DNA of 64,000 bases, taken from contig DAOUME010000020.1 in NCBI GenBank assembly GCA_034411995.1, positions 1-64,000 on the forward strand, in the 5' to 3' direction. Positions 9,046 to 16,531 of this stretch are shown here, one piece after another. The translations under genes and the position numbers were made by a program. The notes beneath the pieces are model-generated. The model was not told the DNA's origin and made no database searches. It saw only the letters and a list, made by a program, of their open reading frames with translations. This stretch comes from JAUVXJ01 sp034411995. GTDB taxonomy: Bacteria > Chloroflexota > Anaerolineae > UBA7937 > B3-Chlor. How positions within the stretch are numbered: position 1 is the first letter of the stretch; every line of letters begins with the position of its first letter.

Positions 9046-10212
9046 CTAGCCTAGGCAAGTATCGTAGACGGTAACGTTGCTCACCGCCTTGGCAGTATTG
9101 GCCTTGTAGTCTTGCGCGATGATCGTGATAGCCAGGTCACCACCCTGGGTGAAAGGCCCCACTTCCGCCTCGTAGAAGTCGGGCGAGGATTGGCTCATGA
9201 GTATCGTCCCCGCCGGGCTCCCCCCCAGCTTCAACTCTGCAGCCACGGCCCAAACCCCGCTCTCATCTGTGATCCTGGCGCTGATGACCAGGCTACACGG
9301 ACACGTACCACCGTTGCAGGTTGCCAGCGTGTGGAGCTTGCTCTCACTGAGGTTGACGTTGGTAATGGCGGGTGGAGTGACGTCTGTGGGCTTCGTGGGA
9401 GTAGGACTGGGTGACTGGATGACCGTCACCGTCAGGCTCTGGCTGACCTCACCACCGGGACCGCTGGCCGACAAGGTATAGGTCGTGCTCTCGCTGGGAC
9501 ACCTGCTCCTGGAATCGGGTGAGGTTACGCCCTCCCCGTCGAAGTATATAGCGCTGGGGTTGCCTTCTACGCGCCAACTGAATGTCGCGCATTGCCCCTC
9601 CTCAACCTGGCCCGGATGGACTTCGAAAGAGGCGATGCTCGGAGGGGGGGCCGTGGTGGGAGAGGGTGGGGGAGGAGTGAAGGTAGGTGGTACCGGCGTG
9701 GCTGTGGGGGGCACGGGCGCCGTGGTAGGTGGGATGGATGGCACAGTGGGCGGCAAGGGCGTCGTCGTAGGAGGCAAGGGCGCCGTCGTAGGAAGAATGG
9801 GCAACGAAGCGGGCCCTACCGGAAACGTTGTGGGAGAGGGGGTGACCGCCCGGCCCACGGTCACTAAGGCTCTGGTCTCAGCGCCAACGTTGCCCTGGCT
9901 GTCCGCCGCCTTGACGCCGATGGTGTACACGCCCGCCTTGCTGGGGTCCCATCCCGCAGTAGCGTGTTCCAGGACGCCTCCCCCCGCAGGGGCGCGGACC
10001 AGAAGCTCCCCGTCTACGTAGAACTCCAGGCTGCTCACGCCGTCGGCGTCGGAGGCGTGAGCGGTCACCTCCTGGGGTTCCAGGGGCAGGGTACTGCCAT
10101 CAAGGGGCTGATCGATCCAGGCGGCTGGGCCTTGCGTGGAGGACGGCGCACACGCAGCCAGTAGGAGACCCAAAGCAAGAACCAAGAGACAACAAAGGAT
10201 GGTCCGTCCCAT
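9046..10212 (-). CDS. lipoprotein with Ig-like domains and Pro/Thr-rich linker
   Basis: 388-residue lipoprotein. The signal peptide MGRTILCCLLVLALGLLLAAC ends in the lipobox LAAC, with the lipidated Cys at 21. An Ig-like segment ('WIDQPLDGSTLPLEP..VTAHASDADGVSSLEFYVDGELL') resembles the one in the co-transcribed LysM protein. A long Pro/Thr linker with repeated 'PPTTAPVPPTATP' units follows, then a beta-sandwich ('FEVHPGQVEEGQCATFSWRVEG') and a final Ig-like domain with a CNGGTCPC cluster. AGGAGGGG precedes the ATG. It is the first gene of the operon and probably a surface adhesion or sensing partner of the LysM protein. The function is inferred from architecture only. Confidence 0.7.
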   Translation of the reverse strand: MGRTILCCLLVLALGLLLAACAPSSTQGPAAWIDQPLDGSTLPLEPQEVTAHASDADGVSSLEFYVDGELLVRAPAGGGVLEHATAGWDPSKAGVYTIGVKAADSQGNVGAETRALVTVGRAVTPSPTTFPVGPASLPILPTTAPLPPTTTPLPPTVPSIPPTTAPVPPTATPVPPTFTPPPPSPTTAPPPSIASFEVHPGQVEEGQCATFSWRVEGNPSAIYFDGEGVTSPDSRSRCPSESTTYTLSASGPGGEVSQSLTVTVIQSPSPTPTKPTDVTPPAITNVNLSESKLHTLATCNGGTCPCSLVISARITDESGVWAVAAELKLGGSPAGTILMSQSSPDFYEAEVGPFTQGGDLAITIIAQDYKANTAKAVSNVTVYDTCLG

Positions 10213-10428
10213 CTACCCCTCCTTCGCTCACCAACGCGTCCGCGCGCCGCCGGTCTGGTGCGCCTCGGAACCAGCCTGTTCGACAACGGTGCATCAGCGT
10301 ACCACATTCCCCTCACCATGGCAACCTTATCCCGCCGGGGGGGGTTCTGCATACCTCAGTCGGCGGGCATGGCACGAGCCGCCACGGAGGAGTAGGAGGT
10401 CAGCAGTGGCCTGCCGAAGCGGAGAGGC

Positions 10429-10565
10429 TCGTAGTGAGGGACTCAGCCCTTCCCGACGCACTGAAGCAGGCGTTACAAACGGACAAGCTCCGTGACCGAT
10501 CTCTCCCCAGGCTCGTGGTGAGGGCTTCAGCCCACGCAACGCCCTGGAGCGCGCACTACAAACGA
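10429..10565. repeat. two copies of a ~53-nt imperfect palindromic repeat
   Basis: Copies at 10429-10481 (TCGTAGTGAGGG...GTTACAAACG) and 10513-10565 (TCGTGGTGAGGG...CACTACAAACGA) share their ends and a 'CTTCAGCCC ... CTGAAGC/CTGGAGC' interior, each able to fold on itself. The second copy runs into the stop codon of the ACR3 gene. A third, more diverged copy is at 17349-17400. The remainder of 10213-10555 holds no gene. Confidence 0.6.
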
Positions 10566-11659
10566 GCCTGCCTCACCTCAAGCCCAGCCCTGAAGAAGAC
10601 TCGGCGTATCCACAGCGCCACATAGACCAGCCCGATGAGCACGGGCACCTCGATCAAGGGACCGATGACCGTGGCCAAGGCCTCCTGAGAGGCGATGCCG
10701 AAGGTCCCCACCGCCACCGCGATGGCCAGCTCGAAGTTGTTACTGGCCGCCGTGAACGACTGGGTGGCCGCCAGCTCGTAGGGGAACTTCCGCCAGATGG
10801 AGATGGCGAAAGACACGACGAACATCAGTAGAAAGTAGACCACCAACGGGATCGCGACCCGCAGCACATCCAGCGGAGCCGCCAGGATCTTCTCACCCTG
10901 CATGGAGAACATGACCACGATGGTGAACAGCAACCCCACCATTGCGGTCGGCCCCAGGCGCGGCATGAGCACGCCGTCGTACCACTCCTTGCCCCGCCGC
11001 CGGATCATCGTGAAACGAGTGACAATGCCGGCCGCCAGGGGCAGGCCCAGAAAGATGAGCACACTCTTGGCGATGTCGCCCATGCCGATGTTCACCGCCG
11101 TGCCCTCAGCACCAAGCCAGCGGGGGACGACCACCAGGTACAAATAAGCGAGGGGACTGTACATGATGATCTGGAAGATGCTATTCAGCGCCACCAGAAC
11201 TGCGCAGTATTCGTTGTCCCCTTCCGCCAGCATGTTCCAGATGAGGACCATGGCGATGCAGCGGGCCAGCCCCACGATGATCAGCCCCGTGCGGTAATGG
11301 GGCAGGTCGGGCAACAAGATCCAGGCGAGGAGGAACATCAGGGCCGGTCCCACGATCCAGTTCAACACCAGCGAGATGCCAAACTGCTCCCAGGCCTGGG
11401 CTATCTTCCCCAACTCCTCGTACTTCACCCTGGCGAGGACCGGGTACATCATCCACAGCAGGCCGATGGCGATGGGCAGCGAGACGGTACCAATGCGCAG
11501 CGCATCGAAGGCTCCGGCGATGCCGGGCCAGACAAACCCCGCCAGAACGCCCAGGGCCATGGCCGCAAATATCCAGACGGGTAGAAAACGATCGAGTATG
11601 GATAGGCGGCCAACTACCCCTGCTCCCGCCGCCGCCTCTCCTCCCGTTACATCTGCCAT
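10556..11659 (-). CDS. acr3: ACR3-family arsenite efflux permease
   Basis: 367-residue inner-membrane transporter with about ten hydrophobic helices that exports As(OH)3. The family hallmark GLARCIAMVLIWN contains Cys134, corresponding to the Cys essential for transport in characterised ACR3 proteins. Other recognisable stretches are 'RFLPVWIFAAMALGVLAG', 'LPIAIGLLWMMYPVLARVKYEEL' and 'ATVIGPLIEVPVLIGLVYVALW'. Length is normal for the family. It is the last gene of an eight-gene minus-strand cluster headed by an ArsR repressor, separated by 71 nt from the CxxC thioredoxin-like gene. Its stop codon lies inside a dispersed palindromic repeat. Confidence 0.92.
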   Translation of the reverse strand: MADVTGGEAAAGAGVVGRLSILDRFLPVWIFAAMALGVLAGFVWPGIAGAFDALRIGTVSLPIAIGLLWMMYPVLARVKYEELGKIAQAWEQFGISLVLNWIVGPALMFLLAWILLPDLPHYRTGLIIVGLARCIAMVLIWNMLAEGDNEYCAVLVALNSIFQIIMYSPLAYLYLVVVPRWLGAEGTAVNIGMGDIAKSVLIFLGLPLAAGIVTRFTMIRRRGKEWYDGVLMPRLGPTAMVGLLFTIVVMFSMQGEKILAAPLDVLRVAIPLVVYFLLMFVVSFAISIWRKFPYELAATQSFTAASNNFELAIAVAVGTFGIASQEALATVIGPLIEVPVLIGLVYVALWIRRVFFRAGLEVRQARL

Positions 11660-11730
11660 CTACAACGACCTCCCCACATGTAGTGTGCGAGCTACTTGGC
11701 CGGGCTCACTCGTGCGAGCGCGGCCTGGTC

Positions 11731-12003
11731 CTAGCCTGACTTCTTCTCTTCCTGCTCCTTTGCCAGGGCCTCCTCCGCCCAAGAGATGACTTCCCTGATG
11801 GAAGGTATGCGCCCGGCGCACACCAATTGCTCATTGATCACCAGACCGGGCGTGTACAAAATCGCGTATTGGCGTATCTTTTCGTGGTCGGTGATGTGCT
11901 GGAGGGTCGCTTCCTCATCCAGCATCTCCAGAGCATCAACAGCTACCTGCTCCACCCGATAACAGTTGACACAGCCTGGCCCCAGTATCTTGACATTCAG
12001 CAT
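11731..12003 (-). CDS. thioredoxin-like small redox protein (TM0996/MTH895 type)
   Basis: 90-residue protein matching the 'redox-active disulfide protein 2' type of thioredoxin fold. The CVNC active site is at residues 11-14 after a short first strand (MLNVKILGPG), and 'YTPGLVINEQLVCAGRIPS' carries the cis-Pro region. The family usually works with metalloid or sulfur operons and permeases, and this gene sits directly upstream of the ACR3 permease. GGAGG-like sequence precedes the ATG. It may reduce arsenate-enzyme or dithiol intermediates in the same pathway; that is inference. Confidence 0.85.
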   Translation of the reverse strand: MLNVKILGPGCVNCYRVEQVAVDALEMLDEEATLQHITDHEKIRQYAILYTPGLVINEQLVCAGRIPSIREVISWAEEALAKEQEEKKSG

Positions 12004-12046
12004 CGTTCCTCCTTCGTCGGTTCTCCCACAGGTGCAAATGTGTGCG

Positions 12047-12475
12047 TCACACGATGGTGATCTCTGGTTCCACGACCACCTCGCCCTTGATGGAGTTGGC
12101 CACCAGACTATACTTGGTAGCAGCCTGAAGAGCCCTTCTCACACGATTCTCATCGGCGTTTCGAACCCTGATCTTAGGCCACAGAGTGACTCTGGTGAAG
12201 ATCTCCGTGCGGTCCAGCTCTATCTTCTTCTCACCCTCGGCCCTGCACTCGTATGAGAGCAGGTCTATCTTGAACCTCTCCGCCGCCCACAGGAACATCA
12301 TCATCACGCACGTGTTGGCCGCGGCCACGAAGGCATCCTCGGGCGTCAATACACCTGCTTGTCCGTGCAACTCTGGAGGGGCGGAGAAGTCCATCTCCGA
12401 ACCATTGCCGCACTGGAGATGACCCAGGTGTTCTCGCTCCCAGGTCACCGTCGTCTCATAGGTGTACGTGGCCAT
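12047..12475 (-). CDS. OsmC/Ohr family protein
   Basis: 142-residue protein of the OsmC fold, whose members reduce organic hydroperoxides or handle thiol adducts using two cysteines. The motif 'LTPEDAFVAAANTCVMMMF' matches the family's 'sPeelllaAlagCl..t' region with the first Cys. The second candidate Cys is in 'SYECRAEGE'. The C-terminal 'VANSIKGEVVVEPEI' corresponds to the usual 'CPvs.sL.g.v.v...v' but lacks its cysteine, so classical peroxidase activity is uncertain. The stop of the preceding DGC gene abuts its start, indicating tight operon structure. Confidence 0.85.
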   Translation of the reverse strand: MATYTYETTVTWEREHLGHLQCGNGSEMDFSAPPELHGQAGVLTPEDAFVAAANTCVMMMFLWAAERFKIDLLSYECRAEGEKKIELDRTEIFTRVTLWPKIRVRNADENRVRRALQAATKYSLVANSIKGEVVVEPEITIV

Positions 12476-13186
12476 CTAGCCCTCCTTGTCCCGACAGAAC
12501 CTGCTGTACTCTTCCAGGAGGGTCGCCTTGTATGACTGCTCAGCACTGCTGGGGACGAAGTTATAGACCTTGACCGCTTTCAGGAGCTCTTCGTCAACTC
12601 CAGCACCATCCCGGTGACCTTGCTGGTACACCTGCTCGAAGATAGGCTCCAGGGCTACCAGACCCACCGAGGCTCCGCCAAGCTTGACACGGGTGATGGG
12701 GATGGTCGGTCCGCCGCAGCATGTCGCACCCGCCGCCGCGGCATCACTTGGCTGTGGCGCCAGCTGAGTGTCACCCCTGCGCCCCAGCAGGTGGGCCACC
12801 TGCTGCTCGATCTCCTCAGCCACGACCGTGACCGCAAGTTGGCCCTGGTCATCCAGTTCCCGCCTGCTACTCCCAGCCGACTGCCCTCGCTCCTGGAGCA
12901 ACTTGTCCACGACCACGCTACTGGACACCGCCCCGCTGTACTTCTCAGTAGCTCTCTTGGCGCACAGCTTACCGCAGCCATCGACGGCGATGGTGGGGTA
13001 CGACTTGGCGAAGGCTCGCTCCCTTTCGTCTCCAGCCAGGAAGAGGGGCAGACATAGGGTGACCGTCTCTCCAGGTCTCAGATCATCCAGGACTCTGCGC
13101 GCCGCCACGCGGGAGATCGTCCCCTCCGGCAGGTCTTCACCAGAGCAAGCGATGATCCCCACCTTCTTGTCCGGCAAATCAACCAT
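12476..13186 (-). CDS. DGC-domain putative zinc-binding protein (longer paralogue)
   Basis: 236-residue protein. The N-terminal half matches the DGC family (PF08859): CSGEDLPEG near the start, 'ISRVAARRVLDDLRPGETVTLCLPL' and 'TIAVDGCGKLCAKR', giving three or four conserved cysteines that could bind a metal. The second half is distinct, with an Ala-rich linker, ATCCGG and a helical C-terminus. The ATG at 13186 is preferred because AGGAGG is correctly spaced; it overlaps the stop of the upstream DGC gene by 8 nt. The biochemical role of the family is unknown, but the cluster suggests metal or metalloid handling. Confidence 0.78.
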   Translation of the reverse strand: MVDLPDKKVGIIACSGEDLPEGTISRVAARRVLDDLRPGETVTLCLPLFLAGDERERAFAKSYPTIAVDGCGKLCAKRATEKYSGAVSSSVVVDKLLQERGQSAGSSRRELDDQGQLAVTVVAEEIEQQVAHLLGRRGDTQLAPQPSDAAAAGATCCGGPTIPITRVKLGGASVGLVALEPIFEQVYQQGHRDGAGVDEELLKAVKVYNFVPSSAEQSYKATLLEEYSRFCRDKEG

Positions 13187-13607
13187 CAGCCTCATCCTCC
13201 TTGTCCTTGAGGGCATCCACCTCGGCCACCACCTTTTCGGCCAGGAAAGCAGCCAGCTTGCGCCCCGGCTCTCCCAGATCCAGCACCGCCCGGACTTTCA
13301 GGTCGGGATGTTCCCGATAGGTGTCTACGACCTTGAGATTGGCCGCGCTGCGACCGCCGGCGCTTTTCACGTTGACCTCAGCGCACGCCTTGGGGCAGCC
13401 GTCGATGGTGATGACAGGATGCCTGCGGACCAGGTTCATAGCCTGCTCGTCTCCCAGCGTCAGCAGGGAGAGACAAAGCATCTCCGTGTCCTCCGGACGC
13501 ATCTCTTCGGTAACCACATACATGGCCTCTCGCCCTATCGAGCCAAAAGCCTTTCCGATTCCACTGCAAGGAATGACCAGGACTTTCCGAGCGTCTGCAT
13601 CACTCAC
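13179..13607 (-). CDS. DGC-domain putative zinc-binding protein
   Basis: 142-residue protein typical of the DGC family: 'VLVIPCSGIGKAFGSIGREAMYVV' at the N-terminus and 'VITIDGCPKACAEV' in the middle. The cysteines of CSG, LCL and DGCPKAC are probable metal ligands. It ends in an acidic tail overlapping the next gene, and begins 5 nt after the stop of the lipoyl-domain gene. Two adjacent DGC paralogues plus a lipoyl protein under an ArsR repressor point to a shared metal- or thiol-related task. The precise activity is not known. Confidence 0.82.
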   Translation of the reverse strand: MSDADARKVLVIPCSGIGKAFGSIGREAMYVVTEEMRPEDTEMLCLSLLTLGDEQAMNLVRRHPVITIDGCPKACAEVNVKSAGGRSAANLKVVDTYREHPDLKVRAVLDLGEPGRKLAAFLAEKVVAEVDALKDKEDEADG

Positions 13608-13612
13608 CGCCC

Positions 13613-14059
13613 CTATGCCTCCTGTTCAGCTTGAGATGACATGACTGCCAGATACTCCTCTGCTGTCAAGAGCTCCTGGCGATCGCGTTCGTAGTCCGTC
13701 GTCTCTATCACGACCAGCCAACCAACGCCGTACGGATCCTGATTGACCAGCTCAGGCGTGACGTCCAGTTCTTCATTCCTCTGATAGAGGACCCCAGAGA
13801 TCGGCGAAGTGATGCGCACGTCAGCCTTGATGGTTTCGATGCTGCCCAACTCCTCTCCCCGTGTGAGCTCGGTCCCGGTCTCCAGCACATTGACGAAGGC
13901 CACGTCGCCGCTCTTCTGTTGGAGAAAATCAGTGACCCCGACTCGCGCCAGCCCATCCTCGACCGTCAGCCACATCCCTTGTTCGTCGTACAGATACCCC
14001 TTCTTGACGATGAACACGAACTTGCCAACCGTCGCCTGCAGATACTCGTCTGCACTCAT
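13613..14059 (-). CDS. GcvH-like lipoyl-domain carrier protein
   Basis: 148-residue protein with the GcvH fold. The lipoylation motif SIETIKADV places the probable lipoyl-lysine at residue 78, and 'SPISGVLYQRNEEL' and 'DPYGVGWLVVIE' match the family's C-terminal blocks. Glycine-cleavage partners (gcvT, gcvP, lpd) are absent from the window, and the gene lies inside an ArsR-controlled cluster. It therefore resembles stand-alone GcvH-like lipoate-binding proteins with a non-glycine role. A dihydrolipoyl arm binds As(III) avidly, so an arsenite- or sulfur-carrier role is attractive but unproven. Length is slightly above a normal GcvH (about 130). Confidence 0.85.
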   Translation of the reverse strand: MSADEYLQATVGKFVFIVKKGYLYDEQGMWLTVEDGLARVGVTDFLQQKSGDVAFVNVLETGTELTRGEELGSIETIKADVRITSPISGVLYQRNEELDVTPELVNQDPYGVGWLVVIETTDYERDRQELLTAEEYLAVMSSQAEQEA

Positions 14060-14191
14060 CCTGTTCAGTCCTCCCCGGAAAGTATGATGCCCAGCCCCGG
14101 CCGCCTCCGCCGTGGAGTGCGTTCACCGGCGGCACTGGAGCTTCCCCATCCAGGCCAGGCTACACACTGCCGCCCTTCGCTTGCTGGCACT

Positions 14192-14428
14192 CTAGTCCTG
14201 CGACACGGGCTCGTGGGCTCTGCTCCTCTCACAGTCCAGGCAGAGGTCCGTCTCGCGATTGGTCCAGTACTCCTTGCCGCAGCCAGGGCAGTGGACCTGC
14301 CTCAGCGAGCCCTTCTTGTGCGGCTCGGGCCTCAGCTCGACGGGCACGGTACCGAAGGGATCGGCGACACAAGAGCAGGGTCTGTCAGCTTTCCTCTTCG
14401 CATCCTCGTCGGCAGTAGCGTTGGCCAT
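14192..14428 (-). CDS. small zinc-ribbon protein
   Basis: 78-residue protein starting 4 nt after the arsR stop. It contains CSC at 18-20, CPGC at 47-50 and CLDC at 63-66; the last two pairs look like a zinc ribbon. The family is not recognised. The tight coupling to arsR and the cysteine content argue that it is a real gene and part of the metal-responsive cluster. A 130-nt gap follows before the lipoyl-domain gene. Confidence 0.6.
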   Translation of the reverse strand: MANATADEDAKRKADRPCSCVADPFGTVPVELRPEPHKKGSLRQVHCPGCGKEYWTNRETDLCLDCERSRAHEPVSQD

Positions 14429-14432
14429 GTTC

Positions 14433-14753
14433 CTACGCCACCTCCTCCAGGGCGGCCGCCGCCTCGGCGAACTGGTCGTGGGCGATGTGGGCCAGCGTGT
14501 CCAACACCTCGCTCGTACGCCCATCGGCCAGGCTATACATCACGCGCACCCCATCGCGGCGGGTGTCCACCAGATGCGCCTTTCGCAATACAGCCAGGTG
14601 CTGAGAGACGTTGGCCTGCCCCAGCTTGAGCAGCGGGCCGAACTCGCAGGCGCAACGCTCTCCTTCGCGCAGCAGGGCCAGCATCTGGAGTCTGGTAGGG
14701 TGGGCCAGGGCCTTCACCATCCGCGCTTGCAGTCTGTAACCCTCTTCCGCCAT
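14433..14753 (-). CDS. arsR: ArsR/SmtB-family metal(loid)-responsive repressor
   Basis: 106-residue winged-helix repressor. The N-terminal helix 'MVKALAHPTRLQMLALLREGERCACEF' includes a CxC pair (Cys34, Cys36) at the metal-binding alpha-3 site used by ArsR/CadC proteins. The recognition helix region is 'LKLGQANVSQHLAVLRKAHLV', followed by the wing 'RRDGVRVMYSLAD'. It is the first gene of the eight-gene minus-strand cluster ending in acr3, and a palindromic AT-rich site overlaps its promoter. It most likely represses the cluster until As(III) or a related metal binds. Confidence 0.92.
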   Translation of the reverse strand: MAEEGYRLQARMVKALAHPTRLQMLALLREGERCACEFGPLLKLGQANVSQHLAVLRKAHLVDTRRDGVRVMYSLADGRTSEVLDTLAHIAHDQFAEAAAALEEVA

Positions 14754-14773
14754 GGCTGTTTCACCTTCTTCTT

Positions 14774-14823
14774 ATATTCGAGAATTCTAATATATACTAC
14801 TACAAAGGTACCCCGCTTGTCAA
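14774..14823 (-). promoter_or_regulatory. promoter and probable ArsR operator of the metalloid cluster
   Basis: Reading leftwards: TTGACA (14823-14818), an 18-nt spacer and TAGTAT (14799-14794). Directly downstream is an AT-rich imperfect palindrome centred on AGAATTCT (14781-14788), flanked by TATATT and AATATA. Placement over the transcription start fits repression by the ArsR protein encoded immediately downstream. Confidence 0.6.
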
Positions 14824-14913
14824 GGATGAACTGAACAGGGGATGCCAACTGGCTGCCAGGGACCCGTGAACGAAGCCAGATCTCCGAGGTCTAGGGACAG
14901 TTGGGACGTGCCT

Positions 14914-15291
14914 CTATTGGCCGCTCAAGAGAAAGTAAAGGGTCGTGGCCGTGCAGAGCACCGCGAGAACGGGCCCTATCTGGTGTAGCCGCAACACGAC
15001 GCCCGGCACCGGCTTGCCCAGGCTGAGCACGCCGCCGGCAACGACGGTGCCCAAGAAGAGCAGGCCGCTGACCGCGACGGCGACCATCTCCGTGCCGCCT
15101 AGTGCGGACCCCTGATTTAGCTGGTAGACGGTCACGACTAGAAAAAGCCCCGCGGCCAGTCCCACCAGCTTGTGGATGGTCAAGAGTACCCCGTTGAGAG
15201 GCTTTCCGGCCCTGCTTACCCAGATACCTGACAGAAACATGAGGACAAAGGACAAGCCTGCGCCCGCGAGTCTCAATTCAGTACCGCTCAA
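14914..15291 (-). CDS. four-helix membrane protein
   Basis: 125-residue protein with four hydrophobic helices and short loops. A His sits at the start of helices 2 (TIHKLVGLAAG) and 4 (RLHQIGPVLAV), an arrangement reminiscent of b-type haem membrane proteins, but I cannot assign it. The start is TTG at 15291, decided by a strong AGGAGG with proper spacing; no ATG or GTG fits. It is 46 nt downstream of the oxidoreductase gene on the same strand and may be co-transcribed with it. Confidence 0.65.
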   Translation of the reverse strand: MSGTELRLAGAGLSFVLMFLSGIWVSRAGKPLNGVLLTIHKLVGLAAGLFLVVTVYQLNQGSALGGTEMVAVAVSGLLFLGTVVAGGVLSLGKPVPGVVLRLHQIGPVLAVLCTATTLYFLLSGQ

Positions 15292-15337
15292 GTCAACCTC
15301 CTGGATTTGGTGACGGGTTCTTCGGAGAACCCAGTCT

Positions 15338-16330
15338 CTACAACAGCTCTGGTGCCAACAACACGACGCTGCCGGTGACCTGGCCGCTTTCCAGCAGCTC
15401 GTTGGCCCTAGCCGCCTCCAAGAGGGGGAACCTGGCTGCGATCAGGGGCCTGATCTGACCCTCTTCCAGCAGCCTGAAGAGTTCCGTCCAGTCCTCCTTC
15501 AGCAGTCCGATAGCCACTCGGTGGGTTCCGTATCCTTTGATGGACTTTCCGTTGGGCAGCAGGTTGTACAGAATCAGCTTGCCCAAGAGAAGCAGCATGC
15601 GCGAGAAGCTTTCCGGCCCACCGTAATGCACCATCACGCCACCACGCCGCAGCACCGCTAACCCCCGCTCGAAGTACTCCTCCGCCATCCCGTTGAAGAC
15701 GAAATCGAGGCCCTCGGGCTCCGCTTGCCGTATGACTTGAACGAAGTCCTGCGTGTGATAGTCGATGGGTATGGCCCCCAGTTCGGTCAGGGCGCGGTGT
15801 TTGCTGGGGGACGCCAGGCCATACATGGTGAGCTGGGCCAGCTTGCCCAGTTGCAGGAGAGCGGTGCCCACACCCCCGCTCGCCCCGATGATCAGCACCT
15901 TGTCGCCTGGCTTGACCTCTACAGCTCGGTGCATCACCTGGTAGGCCACGAGATAGTTGAGGATCAGGACCGCCGCCTCCGCCGGGTCCAGGGTCGGAGG
16001 GACGTGGACCAGCTTCTCTTCGTCCAGGTAGATGTACTCGGCATAGCCCCCTAGCTGAGTTAGAGCGGCGACGCGGTCCCCGACGGCGACCTTCGTCACA
16101 CCTTCGCCGATGGCGTCCACCTCGCCGAGGATGCTGTACCCCGGCACGAAGGGTACCTTGGGCAGAAATGGCCGGTTGCCAACTCGTGCGGCGATGTCGT
16201 CCTGGCACACGGGTGTGACCAGGGTTCTGATCCTGGCCTCCCCCGCCGATGGTGCGCGCAGGTCGTTCTCCACCACCTGGAGGACCTCCGGGCCGCCTCG
16301 CCTGGTCACGGCGATACTCTTGTAGGTCAT
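15338..16330 (-). CDS. NADPH:quinone-reductase-like medium-chain dehydrogenase
   Basis: 330-residue zinc-independent member of the MDR superfamily. The N-terminal GroES-like part contains 'PFVPGYSILGEVDAIGEGVTKVAVGDRVAAL' and the Rossmann part contains 'GDKVLIIGASGGVGTALLQLGKLA' for NAD(P) binding. The structural-zinc cysteines of alcohol dehydrogenases are missing, so a quinone- or enone-reductase is likelier than an alcohol dehydrogenase. The ATG at 16330 has GGAGG upstream; an in-frame GTG six codons earlier is less likely. The substrate is unknown. Confidence 0.85.
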   Translation of the reverse strand: MTYKSIAVTRRGGPEVLQVVENDLRAPSAGEARIRTLVTPVCQDDIAARVGNRPFLPKVPFVPGYSILGEVDAIGEGVTKVAVGDRVAALTQLGGYAEYIYLDEEKLVHVPPTLDPAEAAVLILNYLVAYQVMHRAVEVKPGDKVLIIGASGGVGTALLQLGKLAQLTMYGLASPSKHRALTELGAIPIDYHTQDFVQVIRQAEPEGLDFVFNGMAEEYFERGLAVLRRGGVMVHYGGPESFSRMLLLLGKLILYNLLPNGKSIKGYGTHRVAIGLLKEDWTELFRLLEEGQIRPLIAARFPLLEAARANELLESGQVTGSVVLLAPELL

Positions 16331-16531
16331 GTCTTGCTCTACCTCCACGCTGTCTTAATGATGCCCGACACGCCGCAGCAGGTTGCCTTTCCCTGTCAGT
16401 CTCTCGTCCTCGCTCCAAGGTCCTGGCCAAGCCGCGCTGAGGGCCGGGCGGTGAACCTCTCAAGAAGGCTGAAGCCACTCTGTCAGCCTCCCACAGCCAC
16501 ACTGACTCCGCGCCGCGGTCAGGCCTCTCAC

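Noticed and set aside
9485..10021. Gly/Val-repeat protein on the plus strand
   Set aside because: The periodic pattern is the reverse image of the Pro/Thr linker of the lipoprotein on the minus strand.
13613..14059. Glycine-cleavage H protein of central metabolism
   Set aside because: No gcvT, gcvP or lpd nearby and the gene is embedded in an ArsR-controlled cluster, so a metabolic gcv role is not supported by context.
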